Assembly: GCA_039111635.1 (NCBI GenBank)
Contig: JBCAQO010000009.1
Coordinates: 434,001-498,000 of the forward strand
Reading direction: 5' to 3'
DNA length: 64,000 nt
From: Heterobasidion occidentale
Taxonomy: Eukaryota; Basidiomycota; Agaricomycetes; Russulales; Bondarzewiaceae
Shown here: positions 9,962-22,900 of the stretch, one piece after another
Layout: the number at the start of each line of letters is the position of its first letter
How positions within the stretch are numbered: the first letter of the stretch is position 1
Notes under the pieces: generated by a model
What the model was told of the DNA's origin: nothing
The model's input: the letters and a program-made list of their open reading frames with translations, nothing else
Database searches by the model: none
Program-made: the position numbers and the translations under genes

Positions 9962-11982
9962 ATGGTCTCTTCTACCACCGGCACCCCCGTCTGGCCCTTG
10001 TTAAAGACCGTCTTCTCCGTGAGTAAATTATAGCATACCCTCCCGATGAAAGTGCTCACGGTGCATGTAGTCTATCCTTGAGGTTTTCCTAACATGCCTG
10101 GCAGGCTTCATGCTGGCACGTAAGGGTATCTTGGATAAAAAGACACAAAAAGCAAGTACACACACCCAAGTTCGCGCATAGAGCGATATCGGCATTCTGA
10201 CAGTCAGATGACGCACAGCAAATCAACCATCTAAACATATCCCTGTTCACACCATGCCTTCTCTTCTCGAAGGTTGCATTCTTCCTTTCACCCGGTCAGT
10301 CGATCGACCTTGTTGGTCTATACGTATTATGCTGATGCAGTGTCGACAGCTAAATTGAGAGAGCTATGGATTATCCCTCTTTTCTTCTGCGCTGTGACTG
10401 CTGTGTCCATGGCGGTGGCGTGGCTTCTTGGATGGATGTTCAGACTCAAGCGCTCACAAAGGTATACCGCGTCTATCTATCAATGATTGTTATTCTCATT
10501 CATTCGTACCAAGAAATTTCGCAATGGCGGCTTCGATGTTTATGAATTCCAATTCCCTTCCCATCGCTTTACTACAGTCACTCGTTGTCACTGTTCCGGG
10601 TCTCACTTGGGGAGACGACGATAACACAGACGCCATGGTAGGACGCGCATTGACATATCTCGTGCTGTGCAGCACGCTCGGGATGATCGTGAGTCCGTAT
10701 TTGTCGAAAATGAGGACGAAATGTTCAGCAGCTATGTTTCCGTGTGTCATTGATAGGTTCGATGGAGCTACGGTGTACGCCTGCTTTCTCAAGCCGACAC
10801 TGAGGGTACGGAGCCTCAAGGTCTCCAAGACGAGTCAACTCTACTGTTAGACAGTGAGCAGACTTTGGTGCCCGAATTCGCTCAAGAACAGCATCCAAAC
10901 TTGGCCGAACCGGAGGACTACCTGAATCACCAGCCCCTCATCCCTTCCATTGCTGTGCACACCCCAGGGAATCAGCGCTCCGTTTTCTATTCTTTCCCGA
11001 ATACACCCTCAATTTTACCTTCGGAGCTTCCTCCTCTAACGCCTGATGACGGGCTCACGTCTGACGAATCTGACAGCGAGACAGACGATGATCTCGATTT
11101 CCCACATCCTCTCCCACATCACTCCACGGCGCCGACCTCGACCCGCACGCAAGCATTATTCCGCCGCATGAAACACCGTATGTTGTCCACCTTCCGGAAG
11201 CTGAACAGCTTCATGACCGCACCTCTTTGGGCCGCGCTCCTCTCACTGGTGGTCGCCCTCATCCCTGCGCTCCAGCATACCCTCGAAGTGCATATGAAGC
11301 CCGTCAAGGGTGCCGTCAGCCAGGCGGGCAACTGCTCCATCCCGCTCACGCTCGTCGTCCTTGGCGCGTACTTTTACCGGCCCGCGTCCGAATCCGGCTC
11401 CAGAGAGACGCGGTGGCATCGCGTACGCTCTCAAGTGTCGCTCGCCGACAGCGTGCGCGAGATGTTCAGTCTTAAAAACGGTCGTACAAGCACCGGGTCG
11501 CCACCGCTGAAGAAGGAGAGCAGTGGGGAGGGGAAGACGGTGTTTGTGGCGATCGCGGCGAGGATGGTGATCACGCCTGCATTGTTCTTGCCTCTTATGT
11601 GTCTGGGTGCATGGCTGGATTTGCCAACTGTGTTCGAGGAGTGAGTATCTCTTTTGCTCTGCCTTGGAGATGCCCGACGATGCTCCGTATTGCTCCTTGG
11701 AAGTTTGACTAACTTTACTGATCTCTAGCCCTGTGTTCGTGCTGGCGCTTGTCCTGTTGTGCTCATCGCCGCCAGCTCTAACCCTCGCACAGGTATGTGT
11801 CTATTGATCGTTCACGAGATCTTCCTTGACATGTTTGTTACTTGTCATAGATTACGCAGGCGGCATCTGGCGACGCCTTCGAGCGCCTGATCAGCCGGAC
11901 CATATTCTGGTCTTACTGCATCATCACCCCGCCTGCAACGATTATCTACTCCGTGCTCGCGATGATCATCGCAAAGCTGTAA
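9962..11982 (+). CDS. PIN-like / auxin efflux carrier family membrane protein, 526 aa
   Basis: Transporter of the membrane transport protein family that includes yeast Ecm3 and plant PIN-likes; the fungal substrate is unknown and the family often sits in the ER. Eight exons: 9962-10018, 10071-10151, 10219-10294, 10350-10461, 10514-10688, 10757-11640, 11729-11792 and 11851-11982, total 1,581 nt, phases consistent. The N-terminal helix bundle holds LEVFLTCLAGFMLARKGILD, NISLFTPCLLFSKVAFFL, ELWIIPLFF and NSNSLPIALLQSLV. A large polar, acidic loop follows (about residues 190-285). The C-terminal bundle includes APLWAALLSLVVALIP, PLTLVVLGAYFYRP, MVITPALFLPLM and LCSSPPALTLAQITQAA. Intron 2 starts with GC (GCAAGT). 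For exon 4 an acceptor 15 nt upstream would also stay in frame. Confidence 0.9.
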
Positions 11983-13425
11983 TCTGATCGGTTTCCTTTG
12001 TCTTTTTTTCCCGAGGATCTTATCTCATTTTCAGCATCTGATCCCTTCGTATCTCTGCGGCCATCTATATACTTCTAGGATCCTGATCTACGATAGACAG
12101 ACGGGCCTCGACCGCGATCCCGCGGACGGATTTCTTATGGTGAATACTTACTTACTTACAGATTCTCATGAACGATTTAGGTTGATCCTGTACTTACTTG
12201 TACGATACTTGGGTGCTTCGTTCAAACTTGTATACACTGTTTGTCCCTTGGTCTCTCGACGTACTTACTGGCCATACGACTGACGCGCGAATAATACACA
12301 TTGCCTCTGTGAGTCCCTGCTAGTCACTCTGCTCTTCGCGATCGACGCTCGGAACATTTAATTCTCCCAGAGGTGACTACTCAGACACTTTCCATCTTCG
12401 CGGAGGAAGCGAGCCAGAGGTTCGTTTTCGCTGCTTCAAAGGCTTTCTACGAACAACGGATGCGCCGCCATTGGGGACGACGACGCACGATGGTGGTCGC
12501 TGCAGAGCTTTCGCTCGACAGGAGCACGTTGCACATACAGGTGGACAACAATCATAGCATTCGTCAGGTCGATCCACGATCTTCTGTACCCTGGCCGGTG
12601 GTGATGAGGATTCCGTAACTTGTGGGTGTATCTGTCGGGTCTTAAGTGCATGGCGGAATCAGTTGATGGAAACGGAGGCAAACAGAATTATGGGCTGCCC
12701 ACATAGAGTATAAATTCGAAGAGCGCCCGGTGCTGCATGGGGAGGCGGGCTCTACTGTACTACAGTGTCATCAAGGACGTCTGGTGTTGTACGCGCGAAA
12801 GCGGCACGGAGATCTTCGAGGATGAGCTCCACTGTACTTTGCCCGAGACCTGACATCAGCACAAGCATGATTCTGATTCAAAGGCCTCAGATCGGAGGAT
12901 GTGTAACATGAAATGGAAAGATCCAGAGTCTTGCTTGGCCGCTTCGTGGCAGTCTAACATGATCACAACAGAAATGAATACATTTTGGAACTCGATTCAG
13001 CCATGCTTCACATGTCAAATCGAACGAGACTTGACAAAAGAGGACTGTGACGTACACAACAGCGATCATTCTTGGGCGATCGTAATTTCAGACGAGCGAC
13101 ATTCGAAACAGGAACACCGAGTCTTGACGACGCGCTATCGTACTACATGAGTCGGAGACAGAATCCACACATCATTAGACCTGAAAGGACTTGATGAATC
13201 GCAGACCAGAAGAATTTGGGAACAAAGTCTTACATTGATAAGGCAATCAGCACATATAGGACCGACAGCGTGATGCACAATCAAGTGCGGAGAGGCTGCG
13301 AGCAAGCAGAAGAGCGAGAGTGATGATCAGCATGCATATGGTCGGATATGTAAAGACAAACCCATTTGAGATGACTTGAAACGCATGGCGAAGAGCCACC
13401 ATGCGTTGTGGGTGCCGAAGAGCGC
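11983..13425. other. Intergenic region between convergent genes, no gene recognised
   Basis: About 1.4 kb between the ends of the carrier and the zinc-finger gene. The first 300 bp are A/T-richer and probably 3' untranslated sequence. Short open frames near 12.4-13.1 kb show no recognisable protein pattern. Confidence 0.4.
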
Positions 13426-14295
13426 CTAAGTGTAGCAACAAGAGCCCATGTGCCTTTTTAGGTCGTTCTTACGATCTGAAGAATAAGGACAGCCTCCGTT
13501 TGTGCAAGGGTAAGGTTTCACGCGGTCGGGATTGTGGAGAACCATGTGTGATTTCAGATTCCATAGAGTTGTGAGGCCTGCAATGCAAACATCAGTCAGC
13601 ATTATGAAGGTACAAAATCAGGCGAAAATGACTAACTTCGACCACAGTGACAGGAGAATCTTCGAGGCGGTCCGGCTCTCTGCTGCGGGGCCGAAAGTAT
13701 CTGGGAAGGTGATATTCCTTCCGGAAATATGGGGCCTGTGGCTATGGTCTTTGGGTTCAGAGAAAGGTTGCTGGAAATTAGAGTATGATGGAAGTTGAGA
13801 AGGGGGGGATACTGTGACTATGATTTCGGAACTAAAGTCCTGACTATCATTGAAAGTGGCAAAATCCTGCTCTGGCATATCAGTCAAATATTCCAGGTCC
13901 GAGTAAGGCTTCTGGGCCAAAAATATATCGGAAGGTGATATACCTCCCTGAGATATATAGCCTGTGGTGTCTTCGTTAGGGTCAAAGAAGGGTGGATAGA
14001 GGGTAGATGGAGGAACGGCTCCAAAAGAGTTCAGCCCACTACTAGTAGTGATGCCCATAGGATCCTGATTATATTCTTGCTCCAGAATATCAGCTGGGTG
14101 TCCGAAGGAACCCCCAGAATATGAAGAGGCGGGGCTGAGGGAGAAGGATGGTGATAGTGCCACTGAGTCGGGAAGAGTTGTGTCAAAATAGTATTGATCG
14201 GTGATCAAAGTGATCGCATCGTCGGGGACGTCTTCCAATTCAGGTCGACGATTAATGCAGTTCTCAAAAGAGGTGATGTCATAATTTTGATCCAT
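13426..14295 (-). CDS. C2H2-type zinc-finger regulator, about 269 aa, one frame break
   Basis: Probable DNA-binding transcription factor. Exon 1 (13637-14295) begins MDQNYDITSFENCINRR and encodes a Ser/Pro/Asp/Tyr-rich, acidic region of about 200 residues. Exon 2 (13426-13577) follows a GTTAGT/GCAG intron. Two fingers sit at the C terminus: FSCHCGRSLTTLWNLKSHMV, split by the intron, and YPCTNGGCPYSSDRKNDLKR ending in H-x3-C. The acidic region and the fingers are in different frames. One base fewer in the T run at 13750-13752 (AAA on the coding strand) joins them and gives 810 nt. GISPSDI upstream and GISPSQI downstream form an internal duplication, mirrored in DNA at 13930-13945 and 13703-13718. 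The first finger has only one residue between its cysteines. Confidence 0.7.
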
Positions 14296-15780
14296 CGTGC
14301 GTCGCGTGCAGGCTCTTGCACAGAGGATGGTGGAGAGTGGCGGAAAGAGTTAAGACGTACCCAAAGGTCTACAATGCGCTACAGGATATATACTGACCTA
14401 TCATCTGCGCGCATCTTATCTGCGAGCTTACCTACGGTGTTCTTTTCCTATGAAGCACCCGACAGCTGCGAATTTTACCGTTCCAGCTGCGCGCACATAT
14501 TTGAAGAGAAGACAGATGTGAAGGCTGGTAGCAAGTTCTGGTGCAGGCCACAATGTCACGAGCATGAGTAATTAGCGCACCGCATCGTGCAGACATATAG
14601 GAGAGAGATAGTGAGCCCATGGGCGGTCTCCGAGATGAACGAACGACCTACCATGAAGGGCATATGACCGAGGTCTGTAGCCCAGGATCGGACTTGCCGT
14701 TAAGGGTTGAGACTGACCTTTCTTTCGAGGCCTCTTGCGCGCTATGCTGGGTATAACACGCCTTGCGTTCAGCGTTCAGCCCTCTGCGGCTGCGCTCAGA
14801 AGCGTGTCCGAGGGGACCGTCATGCCATTGGATGGAGTAATGACTATTCTCGGGTCAAATGTGGCCTGAGGCGCGCAGGCCACCACGTTCCATTCGTGTG
14901 TCTGCACAGCAAGTTCTTAAATAAGGGGCTTGAGGTGCCGCAGAAGATGCCTGGTACTGGCTGAGGAAAGTTCGGATTGTAAGTAGTCAGGTGGATTACT
15001 GCGCCTCTAACGCCATGGGGACGTAAAGTCTTGGTGTGGCAGACTCGGATCTGCATACTGAGCGTGCCCCTTACCTTCAAATATGCAAATCGATCTTCGC
15101 TTGCAGGCGTAAACAAGTGGCGAACAGGATTAGACATACCAAGAAAGCTCGTTTCAGACCTCGCACGAATCACTTCGGTATCTAGTCTGGCGCAGTCCTC
15201 ATATTACACCGTCGTCGTACAAGGCTATTGAGAGGGCGGGAATTAAAGGTAATCCTTCTTCTCTTTTGTTCGCTCCATAGCTAAGTACAAACAATTTGAG
15301 CAGTCTTCGTCATGACTCAAAGGCAAAAAAACCCACGATTGTAATGAAGAAGCTTTTCAATAAGATCAACATGCGTGAGAACCACACGACGACAACAGTA
15401 TCGCTTCAGTTGAAGTTCGTTCAGAGCATCACTAGAGAGGGTATGGAATCGATTAAAAGATGTCAACCTAGAAGAAACGTACCCTTCGCTCTTGTCCTCA
15501 GAAGTGACTTCAAATACTGGTTCCATTTGTCCCCAACAAATTTTCCGCAGGAGAAACACCGCACAGGAATGATCTGGAAAGGATTCTGTTGAGAGAGATG
15601 GCGCACGAGAAGGAGAGATAGATGCCGACCATGACAGTGAGGCCGGTCTGGGTTAGGTTTAGCAATGCGCCTATTTATGCCAAATCGGGCAGTCTCGCTT
15701 TTCTCCAGTACCATCACCCCGCGTTGTTCCCCACCACCCTCACATACCAATTAACCTCTCCACACACCTCACATCAACCA
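14296..15780. other. Divergent intergenic region, no gene recognised
   Basis: About 1.5 kb between the zinc-finger gene and tropomyosin, which are transcribed away from each other. Open frames here are short and lack recognisable motifs. The last 100 bp before the tropomyosin ATG are CT-rich, as expected for a strong fungal promoter. Confidence 0.4.
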
Positions 15781-16377
15781 ATGGACAAGATCAGAGAGGT
15801 CCTGTGCCATCGCTCTCTAGTGGTGCTAAGAAGCTGACGTGGTGCGCATGGTGTACAGAAACTGACCCTTCTTCGCGCGGAGGCTGACGAGGCCGTCGGG
15901 CGCGCTGAGGAGGCGGAGGCGAAGAATAAGCGATTCGACCAGCAGCTGCTCGAGAAGGACCAGGAGATCTCGTCGCTGCAGCACAGGCTATCTGTACTCG
16001 AAGAGGAGCTCGACTCGGCGGAAAAGAACGGTAAGGAGACCGTCGAGAAGTGAGTGCTCATCCGCCCGTTGTGGTGACAGATCTCCTGAATGCGAGTGTC
16101 GTGCCCGCGCGCTCTCAACTTCTGTCCTCAAATTCTCCAGGTCGCGCGACCTCGATGTCAAGGTCGAGCACCTCGAGCGGCAGCTCCAACGCGTTGAGCA
16201 GGAGCGTGACGAATGGGAGAGGAAGTATGAGGTAATGTCGTGTTTCACACCGAGCTTCGCGCATGCTGTGATCGAGGCTGATCACATTCTCGGACGGGCA
16301 TCCAGGAGGCGCAAGAGAAGTATCGCATCTCCAAGGCGGAACTCGATGAGCTAGTGAAGAGCATGGAGAGCTTGTAA
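15781..16377 (+). CDS. Tropomyosin, unusually short (123 aa)
   Basis: Coiled-coil protein that polymerises along actin filaments and controls cables, rings and myosin access. Four exons: 15781-15798, 15859-16049, 16141-16231 and 16306-16377, total 372 nt, phases consistent. It starts MDKIREKLTLLRAEADEAVG and runs as an uninterrupted heptad coiled coil rich in Ala, Glu, Lys, Gln and Leu. Landmarks are FDQQLLEKDQEISSLQHRLS, VLEEELDSAEKN and KAELDELVKSMESL at the C terminus. Fungal tropomyosins are usually 161 residues (four actin periods) or, in budding-yeast Tpm1, 199. This one is 123, which is 38 residues fewer, about one actin period. The six-codon first exon and its weak GTCCTG donor are supported only by family similarity. 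Confidence 0.88.
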
Positions 16378-16981
16378 ACCCGGCGCTCCTATCTGTGCAC
16401 TCGATACCCCCCTCTCCCGGACTACACTGGACTATCTCCATTCGTGCTCTATATGCCTCCTGTACCTTCAGTCGAACTTCCGTTCCGATCAGATGCTGAA
16501 TGATGGTGAACGTCCACGACATGGTCGCCTGTTGTTTCGGATTCAGCGGAGGGAAGGATTAGGACGACCAAGCTTAGATCGAAGCAGGCGCAGACTTTTG
16601 ATTACTACACTGCTATTGTATGGAATATCTTTCGATCAACTTGTGAACGACTTGGACTATAGACTCTGATAATGGAAAGCTTTGTTGCTTATCTTGCGAT
16701 CTTTGTTTCTTTGCTGAGACATCGCTATGCACTAGATATTCGCAGCTGCGTATAACGTGGACGTAGAATGATACACCTAATACCATGTTCGATATAGAGG
16801 GACCAGTATCAACGCTGACCATACTATCAAGTCAACATCTACAAATGTAAGCTTATACAAAATCAGTACAATACTTGGTCAGGTCCAATGGGTATCAACA
16901 CGGAAGAAAAGTTGTCCGAATCCAAAGAGTCAGAAAAGCCGACCACAATCATATACCGCCTTCCGTGGCATGCCATCCGTC
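16378..16981. other. Convergent intergenic region, no gene recognised
   Basis: 604 bp between the ends of tropomyosin and the UNC80-like gene. It is comparatively A/T-rich and is probably 3' untranslated sequence of both. Confidence 0.4.
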
Positions 16982-19900
16982 CTACCCCGTGAATGACTGA
17001 TCAGCCTCGATCATTATTCCTTCATCCTCGTCATTGCTAAATGTCTCTCTAAACTCCTCCATCAGCTCGGTAGTTTCTTGCGACACCTCCCTCAGCGCCC
17101 TCGCCACCGTCCAAGCCCTTAAGCTCTTTACGTCTTCAGCATCATCCAACACACCGTCTAGCTCTGGCAGCAAGGTTGGATAGCACATCAAGTGCTGTAC
17201 CACTCTGATGCGACGATATGTCGCTTGCACCAACGAGATGGATTTGAGAGTGGTCGATTTGGCCACGGTAAGACGGATCTGTCCTCCGAGCCCGCTATTA
17301 GGTGACAAGGAGCGCCTGAAGGGGTCTATGCCACGAACAGGTCCCAAGTGAACGATTTTGGGTCCAGCATACTCTTGTGCTCCTGAAACGAGCGGACTTG
17401 CGAAGCGGGCGTATCCAGGCTGTCGCTCTGCGGGCCTTTGAGGCGTCACCGGTGTAGAGAGCAGATCGCCTACAGGAAATGACCGTGATGCTGAGAGGAG
17501 TGGTGAGTTCTCTGGTGATGGACCATTGGACCAGTGCCCCGAACCCCTGCGCCGTTTCGAGAAAACTGAGGCAAATGATAGCCTGTTACTGTGTGGCTGA
17601 CGTTGTCCTTGCATGTCCTGGCCGAGGATCGCGACCTTCTCTTGCATAAGAATGCGCAGCTGTAGGAAGAGCGGGCACCGATAGAGACAGATAAACTCCA
17701 GAGTAGACCAGAGTAGATAATCAATGAGACGTGGTTGAGAAAAGGGCAATCTGGTGGGTGAGGCACCGCGGGAGCCAGGGGGAGTGAACGGATTGAGATC
17801 TTCTAAGCTAGTAGGACGAAGGCCCTTGGGCGAAGGCAAAGGCAAAGGAGATGGTGGCTCTGATATATCTTGTGATTGCAGAGCAAATCCTGCATCCCCG
17901 TCGGCCAATAACGATCGAAGTGAGCTGCCGATCTGGAACCAGATTCCAGGAAGTGCATTAGATAGATCATGTTCGGCTCTAATGACAATGATTTTCAAAA
18001 TTTGAAGGGCTACAGAGAGTACCATCACTGAGGTAGATCGAGACATATTTCGGCGTTTTTCTTGCGACTTGGTACGCTCCAACATGATGCTTGATGACCG
18101 AGTGGAATCCCTAGGGGTCTCCGTCCTCTGAAAGACCCTCATGACCAACGACAACAATCTAATCCATGCTCTACGAGGAGCGCCGCGAGAATAAGCATCC
18201 GTCCACACGCTGTCCCGAACAGTGTCTTGAGTAGACGGTAAGGTCAACACTAACGGGAATATGATGCCAGCCATGTAGTCGTACGAAGGTGTTCTGTTCT
18301 GGAGCTCTTCCGTGATGTCGACACCAAATAAGAATATCGACTGAGTGAGTAACTTGATAAGGGCAGGTCGGAGGGGTGAAGAGAACAAGAGGTTTTCGGA
18401 TGCAACTAGCTCGCAAGCCTCGAGACCAACCACGCAGAATTGCGAGACCACCATGCGCGAGAAGGACGGTTCCTTGGCGTAGAATGGCTTGCTTGCCAAG
18501 CTGGAAAGGACATCTAAGACGCCGGAGAAGTCAATCATTGAGGCGTAAGCTTTGAACACGGGCGCTAGCTCGGTGAGAAAAGCAAGAACATTCTTTACTC
18601 GCACAGGCTCTTCATGAACAAGCGATGTCCTGGTGTACTCTGCAAGGAAGGCAGCAACGCGGTCACTACCTCCTCGCCCACCATCCCTGAGAATAAGCTT
18701 GACAAGCTCAAAGACTCGTTGGTTTGCAGAAGAACCAACGTTTCCCCCAGAACCAGTGAAGGCGTTCACTAAGGATAGATAGTCAAGTCGCATCTCCGAT
18801 AGATCACTCGGCTCCTTCGACTTTCCGTGTAGATCGTTCGATAAAGGTGTCTGTTGCGACCAAACTTCATAACTGAAGTTATTGACAGGACGAATTTGGG
18901 CGGCTTCCGGAACCTTGGTCTTTCCTGCGCTGCGTGTGAGAAATATGATGCTCAGGGCATCTATGCCCTCATCGAGGACCTTTCTAGCAAGGGGAGAAGC
19001 ATCGTAAAGTTTGGGGCCATGAACCGCAGGAGATGTAGGAAAGATTCAGCTCGTCGGATGGCAGGATCGTGACCAATCACAGTAAGGAAAAGGCGGACCA
19101 AGTCGTCGAGAGCTAGATGGCCATTCTCGTATTGATCGGGAAGGGCGACTTCTATTCGGTCGCCATTCTGTCCAGCTCCGCGTTTGAGCAGCGATAGGAA
19201 TGCTTGAGGCTTATCCTCCGCGGTGTTCACAAGTAATGCTTCTCGCTCTTGGACTTTGTTCAAGTCGTGGATTCCCGCTGCGTCCGGAGCAAATTGAGAT
19301 GCGCTATCCTTGAGGGTGGAAAAGAGAGCGAATAAATGATTCGCCATCCACGGTCCGTCGACTGTGGGCATCATTGCAACATGAGACACAGCATCTAGAC
19401 TTTGAAAGACGAACGCTTCCTGATGCAAGCTATAGAATCGCCCAACCGCATATTCTATTGCTGCCCGTATGCCTTGATTGAGTTCTGATTCCGCATACAC
19501 CTTGATGATAGCAGGCATGAACGCAGTGTAGCCTCCACCAGACGTGAACATACGGCGGAAACGCGCACTGGCGACCATGAAAGCTAGAGACAGATACATG
19601 AATGTTCATTCGATTCGATAAATCGCCTCACATACCTATGATCACCTGACTGACGATCCCGATGTCATCGCCATGTACCAGTAGGCAACGGTTCAAACCA
19701 TCTGCAAGAACAGCAAACTCGCTTCTATCACTGAGATGACGGGGCATAGAGCGAAATATTTGTGCAATCAAGAGGATATAACTGCGACAAAGGATGAGAG
19801 ACAATGCCGCTAGATTAGGGTTGGATGTAGCTGGTGTTTCCTTCCGAGGTACCAAGTCGTTCAACTCGATCGGTGGTGCTTCAACAGGGCCATTCACGAG

Positions 19901-22900
19901 GGGAGAACAAGCCGAGACATGTTTTTTCTAACGGCCTGCACATCTCCGGGATTTCGTTTAAGTAGATTTAAAAAGAACATGTTTTGTGCGATTCGGACCA
20001 CAGTGACTTGAGCCAGCTGAAGTGGAACGCCAGATTGAACATGAAGTTCAGAATCGGTAAGGGATTTGGGAAACATAGGACCACCTGGAGCAGAGGGAGG
20101 AAACCAGAGAGCACCAGATGGAATCAAGAATATCTCCACCTTGGCCCTCCGAATCTCACGAATAGACATTTCGCTGACCTGATCAACTAGCTGAGACAAG
20201 ATAGGAATAGAATACGCAAATTCCCCAAGTGCGTTTGGCGCCTCGAGTTTAGCGGTATACTTGAGGAACCCTGTAATATGATTGAAAAGATGATGTGCCA
20301 TCGCAGGCGGCAGGTGCCGGTGGACATGCAGGAAAGCACGGAGCGTGGATATTGCAGAGTTGATATTACTTCCTCCCTCGGAAAGCAGGTCGAGAACGGG
20401 ACGAAAGAGTAACGTTGGATCATCTCGCATGAAATCAATAATTGTGTTTCGCGCTGCAGTGGCCACAGCGTAGTTCGAGTCGGAAACCAGGGCGGCCAGG
20501 TCTGGAAGAACTGTGGCAAGAGGAGGCACGAATATTGCACGTCGCCTAACAGTGTTGTATGAACTATTGACTCTCCCAAGTTCGACTTCTCCTGTAGGAA
20601 CAGGCGACGAAGGGACTCCATCCATGGGGGAAGGCGAACGCGACTGTGCAAACGAACTGCCTACCTCCAGACGATCCATCTGGGCACTGGGAAATAAGGA
20701 CATAGGTGTCTTTATCCACTCGTGTTGCTGGTCCACAGGCTTGTCGTCATCAGTCCACCCTATCTCCAGCAATCTCTTCCGTAATTCAAGGGGAAGCACG
20801 ATACCATTGCTGTCTTTCAGCTCCTCCCCATCTTCTTCAAGTACGAAATGACTGGAGCCGATATCTGTTGCTACGAATGCAATAGGTCCTCTGGCGAGTT
20901 TGAATGGCCGACGATGATGCTTGTCGATGATGTACTTTTGAGAAAGAAGTTGGAAGCGCCAGCTAGAGAGGGTGCTGAGTCTTCGCGCTGTTCGTAACCG
21001 CGTTGAGTTTTCCGGGCTGAACATTCTCAATCAGAAACAGATCACACGAGGAAGACAGGAACGCATCATGACCTCTGTATATCATCTCGAATTAGGCGAA
21101 GGAAGTCGTTGGGATTTTTTTCTGCATTCTGCATGAGTAGAAACGTCGCCTGGTAAGATTGTCCGTAAGTTCAATGAGAATTTGACGCTACACTCAGGCT
21201 TGAAACGTACCGACGCCTGTACTTCGAGATTATTTCCATCCAAGCATTGCCGCCAAAGCACGGAACTCAGCTGCATATGATGTTTCGTATCGAGGAGGCC
21301 AGAAACGGCCACGAAAAGTCTCAAGGCATTCCGCATCAAACCTTTCGAAAAGGTCTCAAATATCCGAATGCGTTCTGATAAGTGTGAGAAGAAATTAGTA
21401 TTGAGATCCGTGATTGATGCTGCAGGCATGATGCTATCCACTGTTACGGATGCAGACAGCATATGTGTACTGTTACGCTGGAGAATGTGAAAAATGACAG
21501 AAAAAAGAAGTGTATGAAGTTACGTACCTGATGTAAAACACGCGGACGTTCTTGAGATTCCACGTATAGACCAGCTAGCTTGTTGAAAACTGCAGAAGGC
21601 TCGTCGGCTTCGGCTTCTTCGTATGCATCATCATTCGGATTAGCGATCGCCCACGAAATAGTACGAGCGAGCCATGGTGCTCTAGAGACGACCAAAAATG
21701 TAAGAAGAAAAATTGCTGCATAGACATACAGAAGAACATACGGTTTCAGGGATCTAACCAGTAGGCGTGTTTCGTAGAAGAGAACACAGAGGACCGCCCG
21801 AAGGGCAACAGGTATCAACGCTGTCCGTTCCTATCGCTTGATCAATATCATAATGACATAGCAGCCAACATACTGACCTTCGCCTCAAGGAGTGCACCCA
21901 ACCGTGACTCCAATGCGAAGAAAAACCCAGCCTTTACAGCGAATGTTTGATCCGTCGTCTTGGGATCGACGTCAGGACTTTGTGATTGTATGTGAACTGA
22001 TTTCAGCACTCACCAACAGACTCTCTTTTTCCTGCGATACGCTCTGCACATGTGCAATCAATTCGGTGAAAACTACTAACTGACCCATCCTTATATGGCC
22101 CCATACAGGCCCCTCCGCAACCTGACCCGCTTTTGACGGGGGCTTGCTATCACTCATGAGGGCTACAAGCAACATCTCGACATCTCGTGTCCAAAATTGC
22201 GGGAGAAATCGGGCTAGGACAAAAATGATTCGCAGCTGAGTGATGATGGTGGTATCTTTGCGGGCGGCGGCACAAGCGAATAAAGGTTTGTAAAACATCT
22301 TCGGATAAGTATGAGAGATTGTGTCGAGGAGTTCAGTCAGACGAAGGAAGGGATACTCTGGTGGGTCTTTCACGAGCCTCTGCAATTGGACATCATCGAT
22401 AAGCTTCTGAATTCTGATGAGCAAAAACTCACATCGTTGAGTATTGGCAAGAAGAATGCTGTCAGCGGGGTTCCGGAGTCATCCGACAGTTCCTCCACTA
22501 ACGCCGTCAACACAGCGACGACAGATGGCCAAGGGTTCCCTTCGACCTTGAAGCAAGCTATTCACATATCGTACTCATTCCAAGTGAGCTTCATTTGCTT
22601 ACAATTCGCTGGAATCCCTTCTCGAATGGAAGCTTCCATGGGCTACCTGGGCCGTGCCATCCTTGTATGATCGCCTTGAGATATTCTTGCCCTGTGAGCC
22701 CTCCAGGGAGAAGATATTCAAGACGACCATGACGAGCAACGCTCTGGTGTCGCTGACATCCCCTTCATTAATAGCCTCAGCCTCTGGTATGATGCGAGTA
22801 CGAAGGAGGCGGGTGATGATATCGACATCTGGAGAGACTTCGACGACTCGTTCGCAACCCGGAAGAGGGAGAGCAGCGTTTGAAGGAAACGGTTCAGCCG

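Noticed and set aside
10335..10349. Alternative acceptor giving VSTA before KLRELW in the PIN-like gene
   Set aside because: In frame and possible, but the shorter version matches the spacing expected for the family; noted as an alternative only.
21978..22013. A 36-nt intron in the UNC80-like gene at GTGAGT...CAAAG
   Set aside because: Too short for this genome and leaves the wrong phase; one base fewer in the run 21979-21981 with no intron restores the frame.
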